From Lederbergia sp. NSJ-179 (GTDB lineage Bacteria > Bacillota > Bacilli > Bacillales > Bacillaceae_C), in the NCBI RefSeq assembly GCF_022867885.1, contig NZ_JALIFP010000040.1, positions 1 to 36,080 on the forward strand: a stretch of DNA of 36,080 bases. The letters run 5' to 3'. Below are positions 9,332 through 18,848 of the stretch, piece by piece. Positions within the stretch are counted from its first letter, which is position 1. Every line of letters starts with the position of its first letter. The notes under the pieces are model-generated. The model was not told the DNA's origin. It did not search any database and worked only from the letters and a program-made list of their open reading frames with translations. A program made the translations under genes and the position numbers.

Positions 9332-10681
9332 ATGAAAAAGCTTGTGTGGTGGGGAAGTCTGGTGTTATTGCTTACCTTAAGCCTATTGGTCGGCTGCCAA
9401 AATAAAAATAGCGCTGAGTCTGACGGTGGTTCCACGAAAAACGAGGCAACAGAAAACAGCGAGAATGTGTTGGATGGGCCGGTAACGATTACGATCTATA
9501 ACCAAACGATGGGGCTGATAGATGACGATTTGGTCACTGAATTGTTCAAACCTGTCACGGACAAATACCCTGATGTCTCTTTTGAATTACTGAAAGATGT
9601 TAATTTGGAGGATATGGTGGCAGCCGGAGAGGTACCAGACATCATTACTACCAGCAACCCTATGTTGTATGATCTTATTGATATGGAACTGGCTGGAGAT
9701 ATGTCGAAGTTCCTCGACCGTCAAAATTTCGATTGGGGTCGCATTAATCCAGCAATCATAGACGATCTGAAGCAACAGTCGGAGACTTTCGATACGCCTG
9801 ACGCCATTTATGGAATGCCTATCTCGCTCAATTACGGCTTATTAGTCTATAACAAAGAAATTTTTGATTTGTTCGGGGTGGACTATCCTGAGGCGGGCTT
9901 GACCTGGGATGAAGTCATCGACTTGGCCAGACAAGTGACAGGAACTCGGGATGGAGTCGACTACATCGGCTTTGATCCAGGATGGATTCACGAGGCCCTT
10001 CGAGCACATTCTTTATCGTATATCGATGATAACGGTGAAGTGGACTTGACGACGGACGGATTTAAGGAAGTGTTAAGTGTGTTTGACCAAGCATACAATA
10101 TACCTGGGATGATCGGTGAGAATGAAGAGAATTATGGTTATGGGGGGATAACCAAGTTTATCGAAGAACGGCGACTGGCAATGTTTCCGTACTGGGTGAT
10201 TCCGCTTACGAGTAGGATTCCAGTCATGGAAGAAACCGGGGTGGAATGGGATATTACTACATTTCCAGCGTTTTCCAGTACCCCTGATCTCGGTCGGAAT
10301 GTTGATTATCACGCGTTTGTCATTCCCGAGACTGCGAAAAACCGGGAAGCGGCTTTACAAATTGCGGTGGAAATGATGTCAGATGAGGCACAGACTTATT
10401 TAAGTGAGCAGGTAAACAGGGTGACGGTGCTTGACAATGAGGACATCCGTGAGTCGTACGCTGCTGGTTCCGACATGTATGAAGGGAAACATTTACAGGA
10501 GATTTTCTCAATTGATCCGTCTCCGGATCGTAAACCCTCTCCATATAATAGTGAACTTGACGAAATGATGAAGGAAGTCAGGAAAAAACTCGCATTGGAA
10601 AACAAAGATGTAAACACAGTGTTGCGGGAAGCGCAAGAAGAGGCAAATAAAGTGGTGAAAGATATCCAGGCGACCCAGTAG
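9332..10681 (+). CDS. Lipoprotein extracellular solute-binding protein (family 1)
   Basis: The 449-aa protein starts with a lipoprotein signal: MKKLVWWGSLVLLLTLSLLVGC, lipobox LVGC with Cys22, then a Ser/Asn/Glu-rich linker. The mature part has the two-lobed binding-protein pattern of ABC importers for sugars or oligosaccharides (IYNQTMGLIDDDLVTELFKP; YGMPISLNYGLLVYNKEIFDLFG; a late region with NREAALQIAVEMMSDEAQTYLS). GGAGGA precedes the ATG by about 8 nt. No permease or ATPase gene is adjacent, and a strong terminator follows at once, so it is an orphan that must share a transporter encoded elsewhere or act as a sensor. The ligand is unknown. It is the only clear protein gene on the plus strand. 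Confidence 0.92.
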   Translation: MKKLVWWGSLVLLLTLSLLVGCQNKNSAESDGGSTKNEATENSENVLDGPVTITIYNQTMGLIDDDLVTELFKPVTDKYPDVSFELLKDVNLEDMVAAGEVPDIITTSNPMLYDLIDMELAGDMSKFLDRQNFDWGRINPAIIDDLKQQSETFDTPDAIYGMPISLNYGLLVYNKEIFDLFGVDYPEAGLTWDEVIDLARQVTGTRDGVDYIGFDPGWIHEALRAHSLSYIDDNGEVDLTTDGFKEVLSVFDQAYNIPGMIGENEENYGYGGITKFIEERRLAMFPYWVIPLTSRIPVMEETGVEWDITTFPAFSSTPDLGRNVDYHAFVIPETAKNREAALQIAVEMMSDEAQTYLSEQVNRVTVLDNEDIRESYAAGSDMYEGKHLQEIFSIDPSPDRKPSPYNSELDEMMKEVRKKLALENKDVNTVLREAQEEANKVVKDIQATQ

Positions 10682-10714
10682 TTTTGTGTATCCCGGTGAT
10701 TGTACCGCCAGTAC

Positions 10715-10756
10715 AAACCGTTCACACGCTTCGATAACCGCGTGAACGGTTTTTTC
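10715..10756 (+). terminator. Strong rho-independent terminator
   Basis: AAACCGTTCAC (10715-10725) pairs with GTGAACGGTTT (10742-10752), followed by a T run. A second small hairpin TTGTAC-CGCCA-GTACAA (10700-10716) sits directly in front of it. Confidence 0.93.
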
Positions 10757-10765
10757 CTTTGGACA

Positions 10766-10794
10766 TTGACTGAGATGATTAGGGTTGGTATGCT
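10766..10794 (+). promoter_or_regulatory. Candidate plus-strand promoter in a gene-free stretch
   Basis: TTGACT (10766-10771), 17-bp spacer, TATGCT (10789-10794), 10 bp after the terminator of the solute-binding gene. No ORF with a ribosome site follows before the terminator at 11025-11047. Confidence 0.45.
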
Positions 10795-10800
10795 ATGTCA

Positions 10801-11047
10801 TTCTGGCTTGATTTTCATTCAAAATCGCCGTTTTTCTAATTGATGCGGAACAATGATTCGCTTGGAACTGCGTTTTCACTTATCCAATAAGGATTCTACC
10901 CTATGAAGAAATTCCACCCCGTGTCACTCCTATTAAAAGGAGACCTCTTTTCCTTTCCCAAAAGGTAAGAAAGCATAAATTTAGCCTAATGCTGGATCCA
11001 GCTCCAGCGCCTAGCCCCGAGAGGCTCGCAGGATGCGAGTTTTTTTC
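10801..11047 (+). ncRNA. Candidate small RNA, about 247 nt
   Basis: This gene-free stretch is bounded on the plus strand by a sigma-A-like promoter and a factor-independent terminator (CTCGCA-GGA-TGCGAG followed by seven T, 11025-11047). The interior has several small inverted repeats (AAAAG...CTTTT near 10937-10953, the CTGGATCCAG palindrome at 10992-11001) and a GC-rich end. The longest plus-strand reading frame seen from an ATG is 15 codons. No known RNA family was recognised. It could equally be a spacer with a chance promoter and a repeat-derived terminator. Confidence 0.3.
11025..11047 (+). terminator. Terminator hairpin facing hslO
   Basis: Plus strand stem CTCGCA/TGCGAG with loop GGA and TTTTTTT. 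It ends one base before the hslO stop, so it blocks plus-strand transcription from entering hslO. Read on the minus strand the hairpin is CTCGC-ATCCT-GCGAG, the same loop as the repeats at 33914 and 18849. A GC-rich segment (10990-11024, CTCCAGCGCCTAGCCCC) adjoins it. Confidence 0.75.
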
Positions 11048-11923
11048 TTATCCCTGTGATTCCTTCTCTAATCCTTCTAATTCCTCCTTTGTAAAATGGT
11101 ATGTTTCATTACAAAAATGGCACTGAGCATTCGCTTCCCCATCTTCCACGATCATCGCATGAATTTCCTCTTTACCTAGGCTTATAATCGCATTCGATAA
11201 ACGTTCCTTTGAACAAGTACAGCGAAATTCAACGGTCTGCTTTTCCAGTATATTTACATCCTTTAGAAAACACTCCAACATTTTTTCTGGCGAATAACCA
11301 TCAGCCATTAACCGAGAGACAGGCGGAGTGGCTTGCAGCTTTTGTTCAATCTCAGAAATCACTTCTTCATCAACCCCTGGCATCATCTGAATAATAAAGC
11401 CCCCTGCCGCTAAAATCGTGTTATCGGGGTTGACTAAAACACCTACGCCTACGGATGATGGTGTCTGCTCAGATTTGGCAAAGTAATAGGTGAAGTCATC
11501 ACCGATTTCACCCGATACGAGGGGAACTTGACCAGAAAAATGATCTCTTAAGCCAACATCTTTCACAACCGTTAAGGTTCCATTTACGCCAACAGCCCTG
11601 CTCACATCCAATTTCCCGATCTCATTTAATTCAAAATGGGTTTGTGGATTGGTGACATAGCCACGAACATGCCCCAATGCATTAGCATCCGCCAGCACAA
11701 TACCGATCGGTCCACCGCCTTCTATCTTCACCGTTATTTTATCCTCACCTTTCAGCATCGCCCCCATTATAACTCCAGCTGTCATCGTTCGACCGAGTGC
11801 CGCGGATGCTGTTGGCCATGTTTGGTGGCGGGCTTGCGCTTCTCCAACCGTGTTTGTTGTGACTGCCGCATAAGCACGAACCTGCCCATCATAGGCTATT
11901 GCTTTGACTAAGTAGTCTTCCAT
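11048..11923 (-). CDS. hslO: Hsp33 redox-regulated chaperone
   Basis: Cytoplasmic holdase activated by oxidation, which releases zinc from four C-terminal cysteines. The 291-aa protein starts [19 protein letters not shown] and has the [26 protein letters not shown] and [15 protein letters not shown] blocks; the zinc site is CTC (CTCSKERL) and CHFC ([10 protein letters not shown]), all four cysteines present. The ATG at 11921-11923 was chosen because AAAGGAGG lies 7 nt upstream; six more in-frame codons lie ahead. It starts 14 bp after the coaX stop, so both form an operon. Confidence 0.96.
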   Translation of the reverse strand: MEDYLVKAIAYDGQVRAYAAVTTNTVGEAQARHQTWPTASAALGRTMTAGVIMGAMLKGEDKITVKIEGGGPIGIVLADANALGHVRGYVTNPQTHFELNEIGKLDVSRAVGVNGTLTVVKDVGLRDHFSGQVPLVSGEIGDDFTYYFAKSEQTPSSVGVGVLVNPDNTILAAGGFIIQMMPGVDEEVISEIEQKLQATPPVSRLMADGYSPEKMLECFLKDVNILEKQTVEFRCTCSKERLSNAIISLGKEEIHAMIVEDGEANAQCHFCNETYHFTKEELEGLEKESQG

Positions 11924-11937
11924 ATAGAAGCCTCCTT

Positions 11938-12717
11938 TCATTGTTCGTTTCGTTTATAAATCAATTGTAAGCCTTTCAAGGTTAAATCAGGATCGACAAT
12001 ATCAATCATGTCTGTTTCCGTCGCAATCAAATTCGCAAGACCACCCGTTGCAATAACGGTTGGCTTGGTACGACATGTATTAATAATTCGTTGTACGATA
12101 CTCTCTACCTGTCCAACGAATCCAAACAAGATGCCAGCTTGCATGGCCGCGACTGTATTTTTCCCAATAATTTCGTCCACATGAGTAATTTCGATCCGCG
12201 GTAGCTTGGCAGCTCGATTATAAAGCGCTTCTGTTGAAATGCCAATTCCTGGGGCAATCACTCCCCCCATATACTCACTTTTTTCATTGATATAGCAGAA
12301 TGTTGTAGCCGTACCAAAATCTACAATAATGAGTGGACTTCCGTATTCATGAATACCCGCGACAGCATTTACGATTCGGTCTGCCCCCACTTCACGAGGA
12401 TTATCATATTTAATATTTAATCCCGTTTTAATACCAGGACCTACAATCATCGGCTTCACGCGAAAATATTTCTCACACATCTTTTCTAGCGTAAACATTA
12501 ATGGAGGTACAACAGAAGAAATAATCACTCCCTGAATATCTTCAAAACGAATACCCTCATATTGAAATAACATTTTGATATCCATCCCATATTCATCTTC
12601 TGTTTTATGACGATTGGTTTGCATACGCCAATGATATTTTAAATGTTCTCGATGATAAACACCAAGAACAATATTTGTATTCCCTACATCCAAAACTAAA
12701 ATCAATTGTTTCACCAC
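11938..12717 (-). CDS. coaX: Type III pantothenate kinase
   Basis: Phosphorylates pantothenate, the first step of CoA synthesis; this type needs a monovalent cation and is not feedback-inhibited. The 259-aa protein has [13 protein letters not shown] (9-21), ISSVVPPL near 65, [12 protein letters not shown] near 109-120, VDFGTATTF near 131 and [12 protein letters not shown] near 219. The start is uncertain: GTG GTG at 12712-12717 or the TTG four codons on, which would match the B. subtilis N-terminus; no strong ribosome site is visible. hslO follows closely. Confidence 0.94.
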   Translation of the reverse strand: MVKQLILVLDVGNTNIVLGVYHREHLKYHWRMQTNRHKTEDEYGMDIKMLFQYEGIRFEDIQGVIISSVVPPLMFTLEKMCEKYFRVKPMIVGPGIKTGLNIKYDNPREVGADRIVNAVAGIHEYGSPLIIVDFGTATTFCYINEKSEYMGGVIAPGIGISTEALYNRAAKLPRIEITHVDEIIGKNTVAAMQAGILFGFVGQVESIVQRIINTCRTKPTVIATGGLANLIATETDMIDIVDPDLTLKGLQLIYKRNEQ

Positions 12718-12744
12718 TTTGTCATCGGACTTTTTCTCGAAAAC

Positions 12745-12767
12745 ATCATACCATATTTCTCTTCAGG
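12745..12767 (-). promoter_or_regulatory. coaX promoter (extended -10)
   Basis: Minus strand TGG-TATGAT (-10 at 12745-12750) is an extended -10; the -35 region is poor. It lies about 28 bp before the coaX start, after the ftsH terminator. Confidence 0.5.
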
Positions 12768-12827
12768 ATGTGATATTCACAGACTGCGCAAAAAAATAAA
12801 TTAGCCTAGAATCCCGATTCACTTGAT

Positions 12828-12873
12828 CTAATCAGCAAAAAAGACATCCGAAGATGCCTTTTTTGCTGATTAG
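12828..12873 (-). terminator. Strong terminator after ftsH, long palindrome
   Basis: CTAATCAGCAAAAAAG at 12828-12843 pairs with CTTTTTTGCTGATTAG at 12858-12873 around an inner CATC/GATG stem with a CGAA loop and one mismatch. It begins 2 bp after the ftsH stop and is symmetric enough to stop transcription from either side. Confidence 0.93.
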
Positions 12874-12875
12874 TA

Positions 12876-14876
12876 CTATTCATTTCTGGGGTCGTTCTTT
12901 TCCTCATCTGGTCGTCTGGAAGGTCCTAACTTACCAGATTGACCAGCAAGCGGATCATCTTCCCGCTGTTCTGTAATCGTTAAATCTTCTTCAGTCTTTT
13001 CTTTTGGCAGAATCGTTATCGTCGGATCTTTCTTATCATCCGTACTCATTCGACCCTCAGGAAGCTTCCCGTCCTCATACAAGCTGCGGATTTGTTCAGC
13101 ATCCAATGTTTCCAATTCCAGAAGAGTTTGCGCAATTAATTCAAGCTTATCTTTATGTTCCGTAAGGATCTGTGTAGCGCGGTCATAACATTGTTTAATA
13201 ATGCGCTGAATTTCTAGATCAATTTCATAAGCAATCGCATCAGAATAATTCTGCTCACTGTTAATATCGCGGCCTAAGAATACTTGACCACCCTGCGATT
13301 GGCCGAATTGTAGGGGACCAAGTTTCTCACTCATTCCAAATTCTGTCACCATTTTTCGAGCAATCCCTGTTGCACGTTCGAAATCATTATGGGCTCCTGT
13401 AGAGGCTTCCCCAAAGGTAATCTCCTCTGCGACACGGCCACCTAATAAGCCTGTGATTTTATCAAGCAATTCAGGCTTTGTCATAAAGTAACGATCTTCC
13501 TTAGGAAGCATGACAGCATAACCGCCAGCTTGCCCACGCGGTACGATGGTTACTTTATGAACCATTTCCGCCTCTTCTAACACAAGTCCAATGACTGTGT
13601 GACCACCTTCATGATAGGCGACAATATTTCTTTCTTTCTTGGAAATCACACGGGTTTTCTTAGCAGGTCCCGCTATGACCCGATCTGTTGCTTCATCGAC
13701 ATCTTCCATATCGATTTTCTTTTTATTGAACCTTGCCGCAACCAAGGCTGCCTCATTTAGCAAGTTCTCTAAATCTGCACCTGAAAACCCTGGTGTTCTC
13801 ATGGCAATGGATTTTAAATCAACGGAATCATCAAGAGGTTTATTACGTGCATGCACACGCAATACCGCTTCACGACCTTTGACATCTGGTCGATCTACTG
13901 TGATTTGCCGGTCAAAACGCCCTGGGCGCAGTAAAGCTGGGTCCAAAATATCTGGACGGTTTGTAGCGGCAATAATGATAATTCCTTCATTATCACCAAA
14001 TCCATCCATTTCCACAAGCAATTGGTTCAACGTTTGTTCACGCTCATCATGCCCGCCACCAAGACCTGCACCACGTTGGCGACCAACCGCATCAATTTCA
14101 TCAATAAAAATTATACATGGGGAGTTTTTCTTTGCGTTCTCGAATAAATCCCGAACACGGGATGCCCCTACCCCGACAAACATTTCAACAAAATCTGAAC
14201 CACTAATGGAGAAAAATGGTACTCCTGCTTCTCCAGCCACGGCTCTTGCAAGCAAGGTTTTACCTGTTCCTGGAGGACCTACTAGTAAAATCCCTTTTGG
14301 AATACTAGCCCCCAATTCCGTGTACTTCCTTGGATCTTTTAAGAAGTCCACCACTTCTACAAGTTCTTGTTTTTCTTCGTCTGCGCCCGCTACATCTTTA
14401 AAACGGACCTTTTTCTTTTCTTCCGAATATAATCTCGCCTTACTCTTCCCGAAGTTCATCACGCGGCCTCCGCCACCTTGAGCTTGATTTAACAGGAAGA
14501 AGAATAAAACAAAGATAATAATAAACGGAATAATCCCCGTTAAAAACGAGACCCAAACACTTGTCTCTTTTGCTGGCTTCACCTCTAAATCAGTTGAGGC
14601 TTTATCGATGCGGTCTAGCATTGCAGGGCTATTCATTACATACGTAATAAAGAAATCCCCTTCTTTGGAGCCTTTCAACTGCCCTTTAATTTCATAAACG
14701 CCCCGTTCAGGTTGCATTGTATATTTTTCGATATCGCCGTTTTCCAAATGTGATACAAATTCATTATACGTAATAGGTTTTGTCACTTCATTACTGTTTT
14801 TAAACCAACTCAAAATTCCAACTAATACGAGAAAAATGAGTCCATAAAAAATGACATTTCGAAAAACCCGGTTCAT
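12876..14876 (-). CDS. ftsH: ATP-dependent membrane zinc metalloprotease FtsH
   Basis: Hexameric membrane AAA+ protease degrading misassembled membrane proteins and regulators such as Spo0E-type targets. The 666-aa protein has a first membrane helix (about 6-24), an extracytoplasmic loop, a second helix (about 108-130), an AAA+ domain with Walker A GPPGTGKT (near 200) and Walker B IIFIDEID (near 257), the second region of homology ([18 protein letters not shown]) and the zinc site HEGGH near 423. The tail is charged and variable. AGGAGG lies 6 nt before the ATG. A promoter is seen at 14913-14942 and a terminator follows directly. Confidence 0.97.
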   Translation of the reverse strand: MNRVFRNVIFYGLIFLVLVGILSWFKNSNEVTKPITYNEFVSHLENGDIEKYTMQPERGVYEIKGQLKGSKEGDFFITYVMNSPAMLDRIDKASTDLEVKPAKETSVWVSFLTGIIPFIIIFVLFFFLLNQAQGGGGRVMNFGKSKARLYSEEKKKVRFKDVAGADEEKQELVEVVDFLKDPRKYTELGASIPKGILLVGPPGTGKTLLARAVAGEAGVPFFSISGSDFVEMFVGVGASRVRDLFENAKKNSPCIIFIDEIDAVGRQRGAGLGGGHDEREQTLNQLLVEMDGFGDNEGIIIIAATNRPDILDPALLRPGRFDRQITVDRPDVKGREAVLRVHARNKPLDDSVDLKSIAMRTPGFSGADLENLLNEAALVAARFNKKKIDMEDVDEATDRVIAGPAKKTRVISKKERNIVAYHEGGHTVIGLVLEEAEMVHKVTIVPRGQAGGYAVMLPKEDRYFMTKPELLDKITGLLGGRVAEEITFGEASTGAHNDFERATGIARKMVTEFGMSEKLGPLQFGQSQGGQVFLGRDINSEQNYSDAIAYEIDLEIQRIIKQCYDRATQILTEHKDKLELIAQTLLELETLDAEQIRSLYEDGKLPEGRMSTDDKKDPTITILPKEKTEEDLTITEQREDDPLAGQSGKLGPSRRPDEEKNDPRNE

Positions 14877-14912
14877 TCCTTACCTCCTCCCACGGTAAAA
14901 AAACTATCTTCA

Positions 14913-14942
14913 ATAGTATCATAGGCATTTACCTCTTTACAA
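14913..14942 (-). promoter_or_regulatory. ftsH promoter (sigma-A)
   Basis: Minus strand TTGTAA (14937-14942), 18-bp spacer, TACTAT (14913-14918), 36 bp before the ftsH ATG. Confidence 0.6.
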
Positions 14943-14975
14943 CTTTTCCACACTGTTTTAGATACTTTTTTGTTG

Positions 14976-15521
14976 TTATTCATTCTTTTCATATACTTCC
15001 GGTTTTAATACCCCAATATAGGGGAGATTACGGTATTTTTCCGCATAATCAAGTCCATAGCCAACAACAAAGGCGTCTGGAACGGTAAAGCAAGCATAGT
15101 CAGCTTTAATTTTCCCTTTCCTACGGGATGGTTTATCCAGCAAGGTGACAATTTTAATCGATTTTGCTTTTCGATAACGAAATAAATCCACCAAATAACT
15201 TAAAGTTAATCCACTGTCAATAATATCCTCAATGATTAAAATATCTCTTCCCTCAACAGGAGTGTTTAAGTCTTTCAATATTTTCACTTCTCCTGAGGAG
15301 ACTGTTCCACTTCCATAGCTGGATATATCCATAAAGTCCACTTCCAAATATGTATCTATCCGCTTTAATAAATCCGTCATAAAGGGAACTGCGCCTTTTA
15401 GAACACCGATCGCAAGCGGAAAACGATCCTTATACTCATCTGTAAGCTGAGTAGCTAACTCTGAAATTTTCCGATTAATTTCTTCTTCTGTTATAAGGAT
15501 TTCTTTAATATCATTTTTCAT
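14976..15521 (-). CDS. hpt: Hypoxanthine phosphoribosyltransferase
   Basis: Purine salvage: hypoxanthine or guanine plus PRPP to IMP or GMP. The 181-aa protein has the PRPP-binding motif [17 protein letters not shown] (near 95-111), the flexible-loop region [10 protein letters not shown] near 68-77 and the base-binding [19 protein letters not shown] near 152-170. It overlaps tilS by 4 nt (ATGA), so the two are translationally coupled, as in B. subtilis where hpt is essential in part through this locus. Confidence 0.96.
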   Translation of the reverse strand: MKNDIKEILITEEEINRKISELATQLTDEYKDRFPLAIGVLKGAVPFMTDLLKRIDTYLEVDFMDISSYGSGTVSSGEVKILKDLNTPVEGRDILIIEDIIDSGLTLSYLVDLFRYRKAKSIKIVTLLDKPSRRKGKIKADYACFTVPDAFVVGYGLDYAEKYRNLPYIGVLKPEVYEKNE

Positions 15522-16942
15522 TCATCCTGCCCCCCAGGAGTAGTTTGGGTATGATAATATATTTGAATATAATCATTTCTATTTTGAGGTGTTCGTTCAT
15601 AGCTGGATTTTTTCAAACCGGGGATCCACAGGAGCTTACCGGTAAAATCGGCTACAATTGGCCAAACCGCACGTTCATGTACAGGGATTTTTTGATCGAT
15701 AAAAATATCTTTAATCTTTTTACTCCCTTTCATCCCTTTTAAGCTTATTTTGTCACCTGGCTTTCTAGTTCGAATAATAATGGGGAACTCAATATCTTGC
15801 GGATCCATACAAATAACCGATTGATCCGTATTTTTTGAAGCATCCTGTATCCTTTTTATTCCCAAGATTCCACCATTCGGCAATATCACTTCATTCCCCT
15901 CATATAACTCGTAATAATAAGGCGCTACCTGGCATTTTTCCATAAAAGTAAAATGACATAATGTATAAGACCTTAAAATCTTTAGCCCTTTAGGAAAATC
16001 GAGCCTCCCAGACGGATTTTTAGCTCTTACTAAACGCTGTATTAGATCAATATGTATACCCCTAATATCAAGTGTATGATAATGGTAAAGATAGTTTAAT
16101 ATTAGATGAATCACTCTTCTTTGTAAAGGTAAAGGTACCATCAAAAAGGAGGGAATAGAAAAACGAATTCCTTCATTTTCATTGACTTGACATATTTGTT
16201 GAAAATGATCCTGTGCTTGTCTTTGTAAATAGGCTTCATCTTCGCTTATCTCCTCATGAAAGCGTTGAAAATGTTCTAAGACTTGCGCATTTTCTTGTTT
16301 TAAAAAAGGAAGAACATCTAATCGAAAGCGATTCCTAGTGTAATTTCTTTTTTGGTTACTTGGATCTAAACGTGGTTCAAGTTGGGAAGACTCGCAATAC
16401 TCTTCAATTTCCTGCTTAGAGACGGCGAGCAAAGGGCGAATAATCTCCCAATCTTCACCAAATCGACGTTTAATTGGAATTCCCGCTCTTGCAGGCCCAC
16501 TTGCCCCCCTTGTCAATCTCATCAAGATCGTTTCTATTTGGTCATCACCATGATGAGCAACCACCAGCTTATTAGCTTGGAGCTCCTTCATCACTTTTTC
16601 AAAAAATTGATAACGATAATGCCTTGCTGTTTCCTGCAAACCTGTTTGCTCCCTTTCCATCATAAGCGAAATGTCAATCGCTGCACTCTTAAAGGGAACA
16701 GACTGTTTTAGACAATAATCCTTTACAAATAAAAGATCTTGTTTCGACTCCTCCCCCCTTAACATATGGTCAACATGGGCCACCGCTATTTGAATATCAT
16801 ATTTCTCTTTCCGTTTAATCAAAAAGTCTACCATTGCTAGTGAATCGGGACCTCCTGATACGGCTGCCACAAGGTAATCTCCTGCTTGAATCAAACTGTG
16901 CTTTTTTATAAAAGCTTCTGTTTTTCGCTCAAATTGCAACAT
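15518..16942 (-). CDS. tilS: tRNA(Ile)-lysidine synthetase
   Basis: Converts C34 of the CAU-anticodon tRNA-Ile to lysidine so that it reads AUA. The 474-aa protein has the PP-loop SGGPDS (29-34), [18 protein letters not shown] near 127-144, a middle substrate-binding region and a C-terminal domain with [26 protein letters not shown]. The ATG at 16940-16942 is chosen because AAAGGA lies 9 nt upstream; an ATG three codons earlier abuts that site. A repeat element lies just upstream, so its promoter may be in or next to it. Confidence 0.95.
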   Translation of the reverse strand: MLQFERKTEAFIKKHSLIQAGDYLVAAVSGGPDSLAMVDFLIKRKEKYDIQIAVAHVDHMLRGEESKQDLLFVKDYCLKQSVPFKSAAIDISLMMEREQTGLQETARHYRYQFFEKVMKELQANKLVVAHHGDDQIETILMRLTRGASGPARAGIPIKRRFGEDWEIIRPLLAVSKQEIEEYCESSQLEPRLDPSNQKRNYTRNRFRLDVLPFLKQENAQVLEHFQRFHEEISEDEAYLQRQAQDHFQQICQVNENEGIRFSIPSFLMVPLPLQRRVIHLILNYLYHYHTLDIRGIHIDLIQRLVRAKNPSGRLDFPKGLKILRSYTLCHFTFMEKCQVAPYYYELYEGNEVILPNGGILGIKRIQDASKNTDQSVICMDPQDIEFPIIIRTRKPGDKISLKGMKGSKKIKDIFIDQKIPVHERAVWPIVADFTGKLLWIPGLKKSSYERTPQNRNDYIQIYYHTQTTPGGQDE

Positions 16943-16973
16943 ATTTACCATTCCTTTTTGCGTAACAGTGCGT

Positions 16974-17117
16974 GTTCAAAAAGGAGGATAAAAAGGACCA
17001 AGAAGTTCAAGGCGGCGCAGTTTCGAGCAGCGGAATGTATGCTTTTAAATACATGAGCAGCGGAGAAACAAGCCAACGAAGAAATTCGCTTATGTCTTTT
17101 TACCGGACTTTTTGAAC
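16974..17117 (-). repeat. MITE-like element, about 144 bp with terminal inverted repeats
   Basis: Left end GTTCAAAAAGGAGGATAAAA (from 16974) and right end, read inverted, GTTCAAAAAGTCCGGTAAAA (from 17117) form an imperfect terminal inverted repeat of about 22 bp. Inside are a direct repeat GAGCAGCGGA (17026, 17056 area) flanking an inverted repeat ATGTAT/ATACAT (about 17035-17054). No reading frame of note. The sequence resembles small non-coding repeats scattered in Bacillaceae genomes (bcr-like); I cannot verify copy number here. No clear target duplication is seen. Confidence 0.65.
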
Positions 17118-17158
17118 GTTCTCTAACAGGTTTTCACCTATTACTTTACCATTTCATC

Positions 17159-18103
17159 TCATAAAAGGTAACTGTAAATATAAAGTGCATATAGGACAAG
17201 GGTCAGTAATAAAACGATCACCGTTTCTGTTAACGAGCCCGATTTTTTCTTTCTCCGCCTTGATGAATATCTTCTTGCGTAGGATTGTGGCTTCTCTTTT
17301 TTTTCGGATAATAAAATAAGCAACTCCTCTTTCATTTTTTTAGCGGAATGATATTTTCCCATTAATGCCTTTTGTAAAACAGGTCCAAAGCGCGATAAAT
17401 CGGATTGTGCATTGATCAGTTGAATCAATTGTTTCCCACCATCTCCCCCTTTTGTAAATTTTTTCGGATAATACATATGAATAAAAAGCATGGCTGTTGA
17501 AAACAAGTCATAAGAAGGTTCAGCCTTCCTACTTCCTAACCCCCAATAGCCGCGATCAAAAAACTCCGTGAACTCTTTCACGGCTCGTCCATTCAATGTT
17601 GTCCCTCCCACATCAATAAAACGAATCCTTGGAGGTGGTCCAGAGACAATTAAATTTTCTGGCTTCAAATCGCCAAAAGCCCATCCCTCTCGGTGTAATT
17701 TCTCTAACACATCTAAAAGCTGAACGATCATAACACCTGTCCATGTCTGCCCATTTCTACGTATAAAGGTAAGCAAATCCGGACCTTGTATATATTCCAT
17801 CGCGTAAAAGTGAATTCTCCCCTTTGGACTCTCCCAATCATCTATCTCATGCAAAGAAGGCCCTGGGGAAGCCCCCTGGACCTTAGCGAAAGCTTTCAGA
17901 ACATTGACCTCTGATGTGATCGAAAGGCTGTCGGTGCTCATTTTTAAAGCTGTATGACCATTCTTCCCTTTAGCAAGATAAACGATCCCATTTGCTCCAG
18001 AACCAAGTTCCTTAAGTAAATGGTAACGACCTCCATGCCATTTTCCTGTTACGATTGTCCCGGAAGCAAATTTACATTGAGTCTTCCATGTATTCATCAT
18101 CAT
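17159..18103 (-). CDS. yabT: DNA-binding serine/threonine kinase YabT
   Basis: Hanks-type kinase; in B. subtilis YabT is membrane-bound, activated by DNA and phosphorylates RecA and other proteins during sporulation. The 314-aa protein has the glycine loop LGSGANGIVYLAK (33-45), Lys54, catalytic GDLKPEN (144-150; Asp145, Asn150) and DVGG at 164-167 in place of DFG, as in its orthologue. No extracellular sensor is present: a basic stretch (ARRYSSRRRKKKSG, about 275-288), presumably DNA-binding, precedes one C-terminal membrane helix (about 294-312). It starts with three ATGs and overlaps yabS by 32 nt. Confidence 0.94.
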   Translation of the reverse strand: MMMNTWKTQCKFASGTIVTGKWHGGRYHLLKELGSGANGIVYLAKGKNGHTALKMSTDSLSITSEVNVLKAFAKVQGASPGPSLHEIDDWESPKGRIHFYAMEYIQGPDLLTFIRRNGQTWTGVMIVQLLDVLEKLHREGWAFGDLKPENLIVSGPPPRIRFIDVGGTTLNGRAVKEFTEFFDRGYWGLGSRKAEPSYDLFSTAMLFIHMYYPKKFTKGGDGGKQLIQLINAQSDLSRFGPVLQKALMGKYHSAKKMKEELLILLSEKKEKPQSYARRYSSRRRKKKSGSLTETVIVLLLTLVLYALYIYSYLL

Positions 18104-18806
18104 TCGCTAGCAATCCTCTCAAAGAGCGCCTTTTTTTAAAATAGGTCATGGCCTCACGTAAAGCAGGACCGGTTGGTGTAATTCCACCGACTGCTAGTTT
18201 GGGAAAGGTCGATGTTAGTAATTCCAGATTAGGGGTCCAGTCTAAAAGCTTTTCGACTTCCTTTCGTTTCCCGGGAAATATAAAAACAGCGAAGCGATTA
18301 GCACCCATCCGTGCATTTAAACTTAAAGAAAGGTCTAATAATGCTTCTTTTACTGTTGGTAACTTGGATTTCATACTGGCACTTGTATCAACTAAAACTA
18401 ACACTTCCATATCCGCTGTTTCTCCAAGTTCATCGACAACCTCTAATATTTCACCACGTTGATCAGGCGGGAGCTCCTCCATATCCGTTTCCTTCCCAAG
18501 GATTTGCCGTAATTCTTTATTGACAACACCTTGTAAGGTTTGTGTCATCGCCTTTCTTGTGACCATTTGCACAGTTTGTGATAATTCCGCACTTATAACG
18601 ATTTGGCTGATCCCACCACCAGACGCCGCAATCCCTTCAATTTCTTGCACACCTTTTTGTTCCATTGCATCATTTTCAACCACACCAATCACATTGACTG
18701 TGATCCCATTTTCTTTGGCCAAAGCCGCCACGGCAAGCGGATCCTCCCCTTGATTAGAGCATCCATCGGTTATCAGTAAAATTTGTTTTAAAGGACTTTT
18801 TGGCAT
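18072..18806 (-). CDS. yabS: von Willebrand factor A domain protein YabS
   Basis: The 244-aa protein begins PKSPLKQILLITDGCSNQG and contains a VWA fold; the C-terminal half carries a MIDAS-like DTSASMKSK motif and GITPTGPALREAM. The function is unknown; in B. subtilis it is co-transcribed with yabT at this spot. The ATG at 18804-18806 is chosen because GGAGGAG lies 5 nt upstream and because homology begins there. The frame stays open upstream to 18977 through a repeat element, but those 57 extra codons are repeat-derived and have no support. Confidence 0.9.
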   Translation of the reverse strand: MPKSPLKQILLITDGCSNQGEDPLAVAALAKENGITVNVIGVVENDAMEQKGVQEIEGIAASGGGISQIVISAELSQTVQMVTRKAMTQTLQGVVNKELRQILGKETDMEELPPDQRGEILEVVDELGETADMEVLVLVDTSASMKSKLPTVKEALLDLSLSLNARMGANRFAVFIFPGKRKEVEKLLDWTPNLELLTSTFPKLAVGGITPTGPALREAMTYFKKRRSLRGLLANDDEYMEDSM

Positions 18807-18848
18807 AAGCTCTCCTCCAATTTGACGATTAAACAGGACAAAATCTTG

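Noticed and set aside
10396-10725. 109-codon minus-strand frame in the 3' end of the solute-binding gene
   Set aside because: Antisense shadow running through the terminator; low-complexity Ser-rich translation and no ribosome site.
12828-12873. Long palindrome as a mobile-element end or attachment site
   Set aside because: It begins 2 bp after the ftsH stop and has flanking A/T runs on both sides, which fits an efficient bidirectional terminator.
13639-14481. 280-codon plus-strand frame antisense to ftsH
   Set aside because: It mirrors the AAA+ region of ftsH, is rich in Ser/Pro/Ile as such shadows are, and has no ribosome site or homology.
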